A DNA stretch of 64,000 bases from Pseudomonas soli (GCF_900110655.1 NZ_FOEQ01000001.1:719152-783151), one strand, 5' to 3'; shown: positions 48,126-56,507, numbered from the stretch's first letter. Notes: a model not told the origin generated them from the sequence alone. Numbers and translations are program-made.

Positions 48126-48684
48126 CTCACGACCTCTAGATCAGCTTGCTTCAATGCAATTTGTGTTTGGTAGCCAACACTTCGTCCTGCCAAGTGCGGC
48201 AATTGGCGCCCGTACCCGCCCCTGCCAGGGATCCGACTGCTGGATCTTGGCGTCAAGCGGGTTGGCGGTGCTTATGGTTTCGTAGGCAACAGGCCTGTAC
48301 TTCAGACCAAGTCCATTTGGTGCGGGAAAACGCGGAGGGGTGTCCGCCCGGTATCGCCGTTGGGCGAAACTTGTCGAAGTCAGCAAATGGAAAGCGCTGC
48401 GGCTCCCATCAATCCTGCGACTCGCAAGCAGTGCCGAACGGAAATTGGGGGCGATTGTAGATAGGTCGCCCCACGATGACTATGACTTATTGAGCAACAG
48501 TCTTTTACAGAATACGCAACAATACTGGTCAAAAAATCAACTTCGCGACAGTTTGTCGCACCCCGCGCAGTAGCCCTGAAACCCTTGCCGCGCAAGGGCT
48601 GGTGGCTGACCTGGATCAATCATCGGGGGCCATTTGCAGCTTATCTCGCCGCGCAATAGACCCAGGTCAATTCGGGACTTTGGT
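48126..48684. other. Long upstream region of cyoABCDE, no confident gene
   Basis: 559 bp between cyoA and dsbB. It holds a candidate promoter at 48504-48532, which implies a cyoA leader of about 370 nt. A small hairpin lies at 48582-48598 (CCCTTGC/GCAAGGG) and a weaker GCGACA/TGTCGC at 48544-48558. A one-mismatch ANR-like box (minus strand TTGATCCAGGTCAG) lies at 48606-48619. Open frames here (up to 104 codons) lack ribosome-binding sites and recognisable similarity. In P. putida short genes have been described upstream of cyoA, but I cannot confirm one here. Confidence 0.6.
48504..48532 (-). promoter_or_regulatory. Candidate sigma-70 promoter for cyoABCDE
   Basis: TTGACC (48527-48532) and TGTAAA (48504-48509) on the minus strand are spaced by 17 bp: five of six and four of six consensus matches. 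It lies in an AT-rich patch that is otherwise unusual for the region. The start would be near 48497. Confidence 0.5.
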
Positions 48685-49191
48685 CTAAGCGCGGCGACGG
48701 TTTCGGTAGATGCCCATGGGCACCAGGACCGCCGTCAGCACGAACGCCACCAACGCCCATTGCGCGAGGGACAGACCGAGGATCGGTGGGTAGGGCGTGG
48801 AGCAGAACCCATCGACCTGGAACGCCAGCGGCCAGAGCTTGGCCAGCGGCAGGTCGTCGACGATGGGCTGCAAGGTGTCGATTCCGCAGCTGACCATGGG
48901 GTTGGCGAGTATATACACATGGTTGCCGGCGGCAACGATGCCACCGATGGCGCTGAGCACCACCAGCGCCTCGAAGAAGGTCAGGCTGCGGCGCCCGGGC
49001 ATGGCGGCGGCGATGAAGGCGAAGATCGCGATGAACAGCAGGGCATAGCGCTGCAGGATGCACAGCGGGCAAGGTGCCTCGCCCAGCACCACCTGCATGT
49101 ACAGGGCGCCGCCGATCAGCGCCAGGCAGATCACGCCGAGGAGCACCAGAAAGCGCCGTTCCCGATTCAGGCGCGATGAGAGTTCGTTCAT
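48685..49191 (-). CDS. dsbB: Disulfide bond formation protein DsbB
   Basis: A 168-residue inner-membrane protein with four helices. The first periplasmic loop has the redox pair in APCPLCILQRYALL (CPLC). The second loop has the other pair (VSCGIDTL and VDGFCSTP). It reoxidises DsbA and passes electrons to ubiquinone, so it connects to the respiratory chain whose terminal oxidase is encoded next door. Stop TAG. ATG at 49191. Some pseudomonads carry two DsbB copies; which one this is cannot be told. Confidence 0.93.
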   Translation of the reverse strand: MNELSSRLNRERRFLVLLGVICLALIGGALYMQVVLGEAPCPLCILQRYALLFIAIFAFIAAAMPGRRSLTFFEALVVLSAIGGIVAAGNHVYILANPMVSCGIDTLQPIVDDLPLAKLWPLAFQVDGFCSTPYPPILGLSLAQWALVAFVLTAVLVPMGIYRNRRRA

Positions 49192-49435
49192 TGCCGATTC
49201 CTTCGATGGAGAGTGACAGCGCGGGCTGCCCGAGGGGCGCCCAGTCTACACGCTGGAGATGACCTTTGAATGCATCGAGCGGGGGCGTGCGCGGCTATCC
49301 ACTGATGACCTAGGACCGAGCGGGTCGGTTTCGGTTCACTGACGCACGTGAAAAATGCGCCAGCCAGGTGCCGGGCAGGAGCAAGCCCCTCGACACCTGG
49401 GAGTGAAGGATACAGTGATTAAAGGAGGATTAAAG

Positions 49436-49627
49436 ATGAAAGCGGGTGTAACCGCGTTCACCTCTTCCTTATATAGAAGACCGGTTAGGCCCAATCGCTG
49501 CGGTTCGGCGCTCGGCCAGGCCGACAGCGTCGAATGTCATCGTCCGCTTCGTTCTCGATTACCCACGGCCGGGAGCATCCGTGTGCTGGCGGCCCGACAG
49601 AACGCCGAACCGCAGCGATTGGGATGA
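49436..49627 (+). CDS. Possible 63-aa small protein or leader ORF
   Basis: The frame starts with ATG AAA behind AAAGGAGGAT, the strongest Shine-Dalgarno in the window, at ideal spacing. It encodes a basic peptide starting MKAGVTAFTSSLYRRPVRPN and ending in EPQRLG. There is no signal peptide, helix or known domain. Both ends of the frame are the two arms of a perfect 21-bp inverted repeat (49490-49510, 49603-49623), so either the peptide or the RNA structure could be the selected feature. A 7-bp hairpin precedes it. It is the only plus-strand candidate between two minus-strand genes. I do not recognise it. Confidence 0.4.
   Translation: MKAGVTAFTSSLYRRPVRPNRCGSALGQADSVECHRPLRSRLPTAGSIRVLAARQNAEPQRLG
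49490..49623. repeat. Perfect 21-bp inverted repeat, 92 bp apart
   Basis: CCCAATCGCTGCGGTTCGGCG at 49490-49510 and its exact reverse complement at 49603-49623. It does not resemble the REP family of the window. It could fold an RNA of about 134 nt or mark the ends of a miniature element. Confidence 0.75.
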
Positions 49628-49646
49628 ATCACTCGTAGCCTGTCCC

Positions 49647-49721
49647 GGCCCCATCGCCGGCAAGCCGGCTTCCACAGGTATCGCTGAACCCTGTGGGAGC
49701 CGGCTTGCCGGCGATGGGGCC
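49647..49721. repeat. REP pair after hmp
   Basis: 31-bp arms (49647-49677 and 49691-49721) with one mismatch and a 13-nt loop, core GCCGGCTTGCCGGCGATGGG. It lies 15 bp after the hmp stop codon and is the longest REP hairpin of the window. Confidence 0.8.
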
Positions 49722-49736
49722 AGCCAGGCCTATCGC

Positions 49737-50915
49737 TTACTCCAGCGCCGCAGCCGGCCCGAAGAACTCATAGCGGCTCTGCCCTTCCGGCACACCCAGG
49801 CCCTTGAGCTGACGCTTGATCGCCGCCATGAAGCCCTTGGGCCCGAGGAAGTAGGCGTCGATATCACGCTCACGCGGCAGCCATTCGGCCAGCAGGTCCT
49901 GGTCCAGCAGGCCCACTGCGTCGGCAGCCTGGCTGCCATCTTCTTCTGCGTAGCAGTAGAAGCGCTTGAGTTGCGGATGGCGTGCCGCCAGGCCATCGAT
50001 CCAGTCGCGGAAGGCATGCACCGCGCCGTTGCGCGCGCAATGGATGAAGTGCACCGGGCGTTCGGTCTCGAGGGCCGCCTCAAGCATGGCCAGGGTCGGG
50101 GTGATGCCCACGCCGCCGCTGATCAGCACCAGCGGCTTGGCGCTGGCGACCAGGGTGAAATCACCGGAAGGCGGGAACAGTTGCAGGGTATCGCCGACCA
50201 TCAAGCCATCATGCAGGTAGTTGGAGACCTTGCCGCCCGCCTCGCGCTTGACGCTGATGCGGTACTGCTCACCGTCGCACAGGGCCGACAGCGAATAGTT
50301 GCGACGTTGCTCCTGACCATCGATTTCCAGCTTCAGGCCGATGTACTGGCCCGGCTCGGCCTTGAGCACCGGTTTGCCATCGACCGGAGCGAAGTAGAAC
50401 GAGACGATCTCGCGGCTTTCCTGCTCGCGGCGCACCAGGCGGAATTCGCGGGTGCCGCGCCAGCCGCCGGCGGCCTCTTCCTTCTGTTTGTACAGGTTCT
50501 CCTCGGCGCCGATGAGGATGTCGGCAAGCTGGCCGTAGGCCGCCGCCCAGGCAGCGATCACCTCGGCGGTAGCGATCTCCTTGCCCAGCACTTCCTCGAT
50601 GGCGCGCAGCAGGCAGCTGCCGACGATCGGGTAGTGTTCAGGGAGAATCTGCAAGGCGACGTGCTTGTTGATGATCTGGCCTACCAGACCGCCCAGCTGC
50701 TCGAGCTGGTCGATATGCCGGGCGTACATCAGCACGCCGTTGGCCAGGGCACGCGGCTGGTCGCCGCTGGCCTGGTGGGCCTGGTTGAACAGCGGGCGTA
50801 CCTCGGGGTACTCGCTGAGCATCATCTTGTAGAAGTGGGTGGTCAGGGCCTCGCCACCGCTTTCCAGCAGGGGCACGGTGGCTTTGATGATTGCACGTTG
50901 TTCGGCATTGAGCAT
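49737..50915 (-). CDS. hmp: Flavohaemoglobin / nitric oxide dioxygenase Hmp
   Basis: A 392-residue protein: globin domain (1-140) with distal Tyr29 and proximal His85 (NKHVAL), at the same positions as in E. coli Hmp; FAD domain with RRNYSLS; and NAD-binding domain with GGVGITP and the C-terminal YEFFGPA. It converts NO and O2 to nitrate with NAD(P)H. I choose ATG 50915 because AGGAG lies 8 nt upstream and the protein then starts MLNAEQRAIIK. It is divergent from norR, which should activate it. REP pair at its 3' end. Confidence 0.96.
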   Translation of the reverse strand: MLNAEQRAIIKATVPLLESGGEALTTHFYKMMLSEYPEVRPLFNQAHQASGDQPRALANGVLMYARHIDQLEQLGGLVGQIINKHVALQILPEHYPIVGSCLLRAIEEVLGKEIATAEVIAAWAAAYGQLADILIGAEENLYKQKEEAAGGWRGTREFRLVRREQESREIVSFYFAPVDGKPVLKAEPGQYIGLKLEIDGQEQRRNYSLSALCDGEQYRISVKREAGGKVSNYLHDGLMVGDTLQLFPPSGDFTLVASAKPLVLISGGVGITPTLAMLEAALETERPVHFIHCARNGAVHAFRDWIDGLAARHPQLKRFYCYAEEDGSQAADAVGLLDQDLLAEWLPRERDIDAYFLGPKGFMAAIKRQLKGLGVPEGQSRYEFFGPAAALE

Positions 50916-50964
50916 TACGACAACTCCTGAGCCTGTGGCTTCGAATGGTTGCGTAGACCATTTC

Positions 50965-50978
50965 AGCAATCGTGCCAA
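50965..50978 (-). promoter_or_regulatory. Sigma-54-like elements of hmp with short spacing
   Basis: On the minus strand TTGGCACG is followed by TTGCT after only 1 bp (TGGCAC-N2-TTGCT), whereas the sigma-54 consensus needs TGGCAC-N5-TTGCW. Both half-elements are otherwise perfect and lie 50-63 bp upstream of the hmp start. Confidence 0.4.
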
Positions 50979-50986
50979 CTTTGATC

Positions 50987-51055
50987 GTCAATAAAACCGG
51001 GGCTTTTCATTGATCAATGTCAAAAGGACACACTCAGGCGTATAGTCATTCCGAC
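50987..51055. promoter_or_regulatory. Three GTCA-N5-AC boxes: candidate NorR enhancer sites
   Basis: GTCAATAAAAC (50987-50997), GTCAAAAGGAC (51019-51029) and GTCATTCCGAC (51045-51055) all fit GT-N7-AC, the core described for NorR, and share GTCA. Their starts are 32 and 26 bp apart. A triple site between norR and its divergent target is the known architecture for this activator. Binding is inferred. Confidence 0.55.
51010..51023. promoter_or_regulatory. ANR/DNR (FNR-type) box in the hmp-norR gap
   Basis: TTGATCAATGTCAA matches TTGAT-N4-GTCAA/ATCAA perfectly. It is centred 54 bp before norR and about 100 bp before hmp, and overlaps the second GTCA box by 5 bp. This suggests joint control by oxygen/NO-sensing FNR-type regulators and NorR. 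Confidence 0.6.
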
Positions 51056-51069
51056 CAACAGGAGTCCAT

Positions 51070-52620
51070 ATGACTGCAAAGCCCCTGCTCACTGCCCTCC
51101 TCCCTCTGGTGAGCGACTTGTCCCGCGACCTCCCCGACCAGGAACGCTACCGCCGGCTGCTGCAGGCCATGCGCGGTCTGCTGCCGTGCGATGCCGCGGC
51201 GCTGCTGCGCCTGGATGGCGAGTGGCTGGTGCCGCTGGCGGTGGATGGCTTGTCAGCGGACACCCTGGGTCGACGCTTCCGGGTCAGCGAGCACCCGCGC
51301 TTCCAGGCCCTGCTCAGCCGCCCCGAGCCCACCCGCTTCCCTAGCGACAGCCCGCTGCCCGACCCTTACGACGGCCTGGTCGACGCCGCCCATGTGGATC
51401 TCGAGGTGCACGACTGCATGGGTTGCCCGCTGATGGTCGACGAACGCCCGTGGGGCCTGCTGACCCTCGACGCGCTCACCGCCGGCCAGTTCCAGAGCCT
51501 CGAGCTCGACGCCCTGCAGGCCTTCGCCAGCCTGGCCGCCGCCACGGTAACCGTGGCCGAGCGCATCGAGCACCTGGCCCTGCGCGCCGAGGATGAACAC
51601 CAGCGCGCCGAGGTATATCGCCAGGCCAGCGGCCAGGACCGCGAACTGATCGGCCAGAGCAAGGCGCACAAGCGCCTGGTCGAGGAGATCCGCCTGGTCG
51701 GTGGCAGCGACCTGACCGTGCTGATCACTGGCGAGACCGGCGTCGGCAAGGAACTGGTGGCCCAGGCCCTGCACCATGCCAGCCAGCGTGCCGGCAAGCC
51801 GATGATCAGCCTCAACTGCGCCGCCCTGCCCGACACCTTGGTGGAGAGCGAACTGTTCGGCCATGTGCGCGGCGCCTTTACCGGCGCCCATGGTGAACGC
51901 CGCGGCAAGTTCGAGCTGGCCAACGGCGGCACATTGTTCCTCGACGAGGTCGGCGAGCTGCCGTTGGCAGTGCAGGCCAAGTTGCTGCGGGTGTTGCAGA
52001 GCGGGCAGTTGCAACGCCTGGGTTCGGACCGCGACCATCAGGTCGATGTACGCCTGATCGCCGCGACCAACCGCGACCTGGCCGAAGAGGTGCGCAATGG
52101 CAACTTCCGCGCCGACTTCTACCACCGGCTGAGCGTCTACCCGCTGCAAGTTCCGCCCCTGCGCGAGCGAGGCCGCGACGTGCTGTTGCTGGCTGGCTTT
52201 TTCCTCGAACAGAACCGCGCGCGCCTGGGGCTGGGGAGCCTGCGGCTGTCCACCGACGCCCAGGCCGCCCTGCTGGCGTACGGCTGGCCGGGCAACGTCC
52301 GCGAACTGGAACACCTGATCGGTCGCTCGGCGCTCAAGGCATTGGGGCAGCAAGGACGGCGGCCGAAGATCCTCACCCTGGAAGCGGCTGACCTCGATCT
52401 GCGCAACGTGGCGCCGAGCATACTGGCAGAAACCGAGGCACCGTCAGCTGACGCGCCGCTGCCCGAGGGGGGGCTGCGCGAGGCGGTGGATGATTATCAA
52501 CGGCAGATCGTCGAAGCGTGCCTGGATCGTCACCAGGACAACTGGGCAGCCGCAGCCCGGGAGTTGGGGCTGGATCGGGCCAACCTGAGCAGGCTGGCCA
52601 AGCGATTGGGACTGCGCTGA
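51070..52620 (+). CDS. norR: NO-responsive sigma-54 activator NorR
   Basis: A 516-residue enhancer-binding protein with an N-terminal GAF domain (about 20-170, iron-binding NO sensor in E. coli, Cys conserved in [17 protein letters not shown]), a central AAA+ domain (Walker A GETGVGKE, sigma-54 contact loop [16 protein letters not shown]) and a C-terminal Fis-type HTH ([25 protein letters not shown]). It activates NO detoxification genes when NO binds. GGAG lies upstream of ATG 51070. It is divergent from hmp, the likely target. No norVW genes are in the window. Confidence 0.94.
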   Translation: MTAKPLLTALLPLVSDLSRDLPDQERYRRLLQAMRGLLPCDAAALLRLDGEWLVPLAVDGLSADTLGRRFRVSEHPRFQALLSRPEPTRFPSDSPLPDPYDGLVDAAHVDLEVHDCMGCPLMVDERPWGLLTLDALTAGQFQSLELDALQAFASLAAATVTVAERIEHLALRAEDEHQRAEVYRQASGQDRELIGQSKAHKRLVEEIRLVGGSDLTVLITGETGVGKELVAQALHHASQRAGKPMISLNCAALPDTLVESELFGHVRGAFTGAHGERRGKFELANGGTLFLDEVGELPLAVQAKLLRVLQSGQLQRLGSDRDHQVDVRLIAATNRDLAEEVRNGNFRADFYHRLSVYPLQVPPLRERGRDVLLLAGFFLEQNRARLGLGSLRLSTDAQAALLAYGWPGNVRELEHLIGRSALKALGQQGRRPKILTLEAADLDLRNVAPSILAETEAPSADAPLPEGGLREAVDDYQRQIVEACLDRHQDNWAAAARELGLDRANLSRLAKRLGLR

Positions 52621-52621
52621 C

Positions 52622-52640
52622 GGGGCTGCGAAGCAGCCCC
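52622..52640 (+). terminator. Hairpin after norR
   Basis: GGGGCTGC-GAA-GCAGCCCC is a perfect 8-bp stem immediately after the norR stop. No T-tract follows. Confidence 0.55.
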
Positions 52641-52730
52641 ATACAGAGCGAATAGCAAACTAAGCTAAAGCCTGGCGCCAGAAAGCCGATAACCCGGCAT
52701 CCTCCCCCTCATTCATAGCGAAGGTTGTCC

Positions 52731-53630
52731 ATGGCCACGCAAAAAGCCCGCGCGGACTCGCTGTCCCTGCTGCTGTTCACCCTGCGCAGCGGCAAGCTGA
52801 TGGCTATCAACCTGCTCAAGGTCAGCGAGATCATCCCCTGCCCGCCGCTGACCAAGCTGCCGGAGTCCCACCCGCACGTCAAAGGCGTCGCCACCCTGCG
52901 CGGCAACTCGTTGTCGGTGATCGACCTGTCCCGCGCCATCGGCGAAATGCCCCTGGCCGACCCCGACGGCGGCTGCCTGATCGTCACCGAGATCAGCCGC
53001 TCGCGCCAGGGCCTGCACGTGCAAGCGGTGAGCCGTATCGTCCATTGCCTGAGCACCGACATCAAACCGCCGCCCTACGGCTCGGGCAACCGCTCGTTCA
53101 TTACCGGCGTCACCCGGGTCGACAATACCCTGGTGCAGGTGCTGGATATCGAAAAGGTCATCCACGGCATCGCCCCGCCCCCCCACGAACCGCACCCGGG
53201 GGAAGTCAGCGAAGAAGATGCAAGCCTGCTGGCCGCCGCCAACATCCTGGTGGTAGACGACAGCCAGGTTGCGTTGCAGCAGTCGGTGCACACCCTGCGC
53301 AACCTTGGCATCGAGTGCCATACCGCGCGCAGCGCCAAGGATGCGATCAATGTGCTGCTGGAGCTGCAAGGCACCGAAAGGGAGATCAACATCATCGTCT
53401 CGGACATCGAGATGTCCGAGATGGATGGTTTCGCCTTCACCCGCACCCTGCGCGAAACCCCGGACTTCCAGCACTTGTACATCCTGCTGCACACCTCGCT
53501 GGACAGCGCGATGAGCGGTGACAAGGCCAAGCTGGCCGGGGCCAATGCCATTCTCACCAAGTTCTCCTCGCCGGAGCTGACCAACTGCCTGGTGACGGCG
53601 GCGCGCGCGGTGGTGTTCGAGGAGCACTGA
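52731..53630 (+). CDS. cheV: Chemotaxis protein CheV
   Basis: A 299-residue protein with a CheW-like coupling domain (about 10-160) and a C-terminal receiver domain (about 170-299: acidic pair in ILVVDDSQ, phospho-acceptor Asp in IIVSDIEMSEMDG, conserved Lys in ILTKFSS). It couples chemoreceptors to CheA and is tuned by phosphorylation. ATG 52731 is preferred over a TTG two codons earlier because AAGG sits at good spacing to the ATG. It is monocistronic. Confidence 0.92.
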   Translation: MATQKARADSLSLLLFTLRSGKLMAINLLKVSEIIPCPPLTKLPESHPHVKGVATLRGNSLSVIDLSRAIGEMPLADPDGGCLIVTEISRSRQGLHVQAVSRIVHCLSTDIKPPPYGSGNRSFITGVTRVDNTLVQVLDIEKVIHGIAPPPHEPHPGEVSEEDASLLAAANILVVDDSQVALQQSVHTLRNLGIECHTARSAKDAINVLLELQGTEREINIIVSDIEMSEMDGFAFTRTLRETPDFQHLYILLHTSLDSAMSGDKAKLAGANAILTKFSSPELTNCLVTAARAVVFEEH

Positions 53631-53632
53631 AA

Positions 53633-53661
53633 CATCAAGTCAGGACTTTCCTGACTTGATG
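53633..53661 (+). terminator. Hairpin terminator after cheV
   Basis: CATCAAGTCAGGA-CTT-TCCTGACTTGATG: a perfect 13-bp stem starting 3 bp after the cheV stop. Only a purine-rich tail follows, so termination may need Rho or the structure may act in mRNA protection. Confidence 0.7.
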
Positions 53662-53718
53662 AAGGAAAACGTTCGGGCATAATTCGCGCCCTTCGCAGGT
53701 TCATTGCCGGTGTCGCGT

Positions 53719-54030
53719 ATGAAATTACTCAATTCGTTCCTGATTCTCTGCGCCTTCGCCAGCGGCGCAGTACACGCTTCGAGCAACCAAGCCTGGAGCG
53801 ACCAACGCCAGCACATGCTCAAAGCCTGTCTGGCCGCCAGCCAGTTCAAGGACGCCCACGCCCTGGGCAAACCCGCCGAGTTCGACGACCAGATCGGTTA
53901 CAGCGCGCTGCTGATCGAGGGCATCTACCCCCAGAAGCACATGCAGAACCGCACCGGTACCGAGCTGTGCCTCTACGACCGCCAACGCCAGCAAACCTTT
54001 ACCACGGAATGGGAAGCCGGCAAACGATGA
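53719..54030 (+). CDS. Small secreted protein of unknown function
   Basis: A 103-residue protein with a signal peptide (MKLLNSFLILCAFASGAVHA). The mature part contains two Cys (LKACLAAS and ELCLYDRQ) that could form a disulfide. No domain recognised. ATG 53719 gives a proper signal peptide; a TTG five codons earlier is possible. Its stop overlaps the next start (ATGA), so it is translationally coupled to the YkgJ-like gene. Confidence 0.7.
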   Translation: MKLLNSFLILCAFASGAVHASSNQAWSDQRQHMLKACLAASQFKDAHALGKPAEFDDQIGYSALLIEGIYPQKHMQNRTGTELCLYDRQRQQTFTTEWEAGKR

Positions 54031-54761
54031 GCGACAGTATTCGCTTCGCCTGCACCGGCTGCGGCAAATGCTGCACGGGCCATCATGTGCCGCTGACGCT
54101 TGCCGAGGCCCACCAGTGGGCGATCTCTGGTGGTCAGGTGGTGGTGCTGATCGAAGGTTTTCTCGCCGATGGCCCCGGCATGCCGGCAGACCAGCGCGAG
54201 CATGTGCTGCGCCGTTCGCACCCGGTGCCATGCGGTGACGCGCAGTTGCAGGTATCGGTGACCTTCGCCGCGTTCAATCCAGGGCGCTGCCGCAACCTCG
54301 ATGACAACGACCTGTGCGGTATCTATGAAAGCCGCCCGCTGGTCTGTCGCATCTACCCGGCGGAGATCAACCCGCACCTGCCGCTGCGCCCGGAAAACAA
54401 GGACTGCCCGCCCGAGGCCTGGACGCAAGGGCCGGAACTGATTCACGGCAACCTGCCGGTGGATGAGGCGCTGCGTGCCCTGATCGAAGCCTCACGCCAG
54501 GCCGACCGCAATGATATCGCGGCCAAGGTGGCGATCTGTCAGGCGTTGGGGATGACCACCAGTGCGCTGAAGGGCAATGGGTTTACCGCGTGGCTGCCGG
54601 ACATGGCGGCGTTTGCCTCGGTGCTGGAGCAGGCGCCACAGGCGGTCGATGGACCGTGGGTGGTGCATGTGCAGGACGAGACACTTGCGGCCGATCTGCA
54701 GGGTCATCGCCTACAGGTGACGGGCGAAGCGCCGGTCTACTATGCGTTCATCGGTTTCTAG
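54027..54761 (+). CDS. YkgJ-family cysteine-cluster protein (long form)
   Basis: A 244-residue protein opening with FACTGCGKCCTGHHVPLT (CxxCxxCC) and continuing with GRCRNLDDNDLCGIYESRPLVCRIYP. This is the YkgJ/Fe-S oxidoreductase-like cysteine cluster, predicted to bind Zn or an Fe-S cluster. The C-terminal 100 residues have no known domain. Overlap of 4 nt with the small secreted protein gene indicates an operon. It is cytoplasmic by sequence. Function unknown. Confidence 0.82.
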   Translation: MSDSIRFACTGCGKCCTGHHVPLTLAEAHQWAISGGQVVVLIEGFLADGPGMPADQREHVLRRSHPVPCGDAQLQVSVTFAAFNPGRCRNLDDNDLCGIYESRPLVCRIYPAEINPHLPLRPENKDCPPEAWTQGPELIHGNLPVDEALRALIEASRQADRNDIAAKVAICQALGMTTSALKGNGFTAWLPDMAAFASVLEQAPQAVDGPWVVHVQDETLAADLQGHRLQVTGEAPVYYAFIGF

Positions 54762-54789
54762 ATAGATCCGGCACAGACAACTCAGTCAA

Positions 54790-56373
54790 TCACTGACAGC
54801 GCCGCCAGAACTCATCCGCCAGCCGCCGCAGGTCCTTGGCCAGGTCCGCCACGTCACTGGCGCTGCTGTGGCTGCGCTGCCCGACGCTGACCGTCGCCTC
54901 GCTGGCCTGGCGGATGCTGGTGATGTTGCGGTTGATGTTCTCGCTGACCTGGCTCTGCTGCTCCACCGCCGCGGCGATCTGCAGGCTCATCTCGTTGATC
55001 TGGTTGACCCGCACGCTGATGCTGTCCAGCGCGTCGCTGGCCAGTTGCGCCTGCTCGACGCTGTGCCCGGCATGGGCACTGCTCTGCTGCATCACCTGCA
55101 CCGCCGCGCGGGCACCGTCCTGCAGGGCACCGATCATGCGCTGGATATCGTGGGTCGACTGCGCGGTGCGCTGGGCCAGGCCACGCACCTCGTCGGCGAC
55201 CACCGCGAACCCGCGTCCCTGGTCGCCCGCACGCGCCGCCTCGATGGCGGCGTTGAGCGCCAGCAGGTTGGTCTGCTCGGCGATGCCACGGATCACGTCG
55301 AGCACCCCGGAAATCTCGCTGCTGTGGTTCTCCAGTTGCTGGATCACCTCGCTGGCTTCCACCAGCGAGCCGGCCAGGTCCTGGATCGCGCAGCGGTTGC
55401 GATCGACCAGCTGGTGGCCTGACTGGGTCTCGTCCTCGGCCTGGTCGGCCGCCATCGCCGCCATCTGCGCGCTGCTGGCGACCTGGGCGACACTGGCGCT
55501 CATCTGGTGGATCGCCGTGGCCACCTGGTCGGCTTCGCTCTGCTGCTCGAGGCTGTTGGCGTGACTGCTGTGCAAGGCCTCGACCAGCGAGCCCGAGTGC
55601 CCGGCCAGGCGCGAGGAGGTGTCGCCGATACGCCCGACCACCGCCCCCAGCTGCGCCTTGAGCATGCGCATGGCGAACTCGATCTGCCCCAGGCCGTCAC
55701 GCCGGCCGGTGTACAGGTGCTGGCTGAGTGGATTGTCGGCGATCGTCTGGGCCTGCCGACGTAGCCGCTCGTATGGGCGCAGCAGCACCAGGATCGCCAA
55801 GCTGCTCAAGCCCCCAGCCGCCACCATCTCCACCAGCGATTCCAGCAGCGGTGCCCCCAGCCACCATTGACCCGCGCCTATCACCAGCGCCAGTACCACA
55901 CCGACCGCCAGCGACAAGCGTGTGCCCAACTGCAGTACCGGTAAGCGCTCGCGCCAGTCACGCCGGCCTTCGCGCAACCTTGCATAGCACCGCTCGGCCG
56001 CCGCGACCTGCTCGACCCCAGGCTTGGTCCTCACCGACTGGTACTCCAGCACCTGCCCGCCACTGCTGATCGGCGAGACGAAAGCGCTCACCCAGTAGTG
56101 GTCACCGTTCTTGCAACGGTTCTTCACCAGTCCCATCCACGAGCGTCCGGCCTTGAGCGCCTGCCACATCTGGGCGAAGGCCTGGGGCGGCATGTCGGGG
56201 TGGCGGACGATGTGGTGGGGATTGCCCAGCAGCTCCTCGCGCGCGAACCCGCTGACTCGCAGGAAATCGTCGTTGGCATAGGTGATGCGGCTGTCCAGAT
56301 CGGTGGTGGACAGGATATTGGCGTCGCCGGGGTAATCCACTTCGCGACCGGTAACAGGCATATTGCACTTCAT
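54790..56373 (-). CDS. aer: Aer-type chemoreceptor (PAS-MCP)
   Basis: A 527-residue methyl-accepting protein without a periplasmic sensor. The N-terminal PAS domain (about 15-120; [43 protein letters not shown]) is of the FAD-binding Aer type. A hydrophobic region (about 147-195) and a HAMP-like segment follow. The signalling domain (about 250-520) carries the highly conserved tip [32 protein letters not shown]. It probably mediates aerotaxis or energy taxis. Start ATG 56373; a second ATG four codons later is possible. It is divergent from the RND operon. Confidence 0.88.
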   Translation of the reverse strand: MKCNMPVTGREVDYPGDANILSTTDLDSRITYANDDFLRVSGFAREELLGNPHHIVRHPDMPPQAFAQMWQALKAGRSWMGLVKNRCKNGDHYWVSAFVSPISSGGQVLEYQSVRTKPGVEQVAAAERCYARLREGRRDWRERLPVLQLGTRLSLAVGVVLALVIGAGQWWLGAPLLESLVEMVAAGGLSSLAILVLLRPYERLRRQAQTIADNPLSQHLYTGRRDGLGQIEFAMRMLKAQLGAVVGRIGDTSSRLAGHSGSLVEALHSSHANSLEQQSEADQVATAIHQMSASVAQVASSAQMAAMAADQAEDETQSGHQLVDRNRCAIQDLAGSLVEASEVIQQLENHSSEISGVLDVIRGIAEQTNLLALNAAIEAARAGDQGRGFAVVADEVRGLAQRTAQSTHDIQRMIGALQDGARAAVQVMQQSSAHAGHSVEQAQLASDALDSISVRVNQINEMSLQIAAAVEQQSQVSENINRNITSIRQASEATVSVGQRSHSSASDVADLAKDLRRLADEFWRRCQ

Positions 56374-56489
56374 CGGAGGCTCTCGTTGTTGTACGTGAAA
56401 TCGGCAGGGCGTACGACTCTAGGGGCAAACGCCAACGTAACATTGATCCATGGCAGGGTATTGGCACTTGGCCATCAACCCACCGAAAC

Positions 56490-56507
56490 TGACAGCCATG
56501 ACAGCCA
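56490..56507. promoter_or_regulatory. Tandem 9-bp direct repeat upstream of the RND operon
   Basis: TGACAGCCATGACAGCCA is two exact copies of TGACAGCCA, 90-106 bp before the membrane-fusion gene. OmpR-type regulators bind direct repeats, and one is encoded in this operon, but the 9-bp period is shorter than usual. Confidence 0.3.

Larger units (their letters stand above)
49192..49736. other. Accessory gap between dsbB and hmp
   Basis: 545 bp containing the dsbB promoter region, a 7-bp stem (CCAGGTG 49364-49370 / CACCTGG 49394-49400), a short plus-strand frame with a perfect Shine-Dalgarno, a perfect 21-bp inverted repeat and a REP pair. Each is listed separately. Nothing else recognised. Confidence 0.6.

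Noticed and set aside
48141..48386. 81-codon frame just before cyoA as an upstream cyo gene
   Set aside because: It starts with TTG and has no ribosome-binding site. I could not match it to the short genes described upstream of cyoA in P. putida.
48606..48619. ANR box controlling cyo directly
   Set aside because: One mismatch and about 115 bp upstream of the best promoter match, too far for a standard FNR-type site. Kept only as a note in the gap entry.
49355..49627. Longer (90-codon) version of the small ORF before hmp
   Set aside because: The extra 27 codons lie before the strong AAAGGAGGAT, which clearly points to the inner ATG at 49436.
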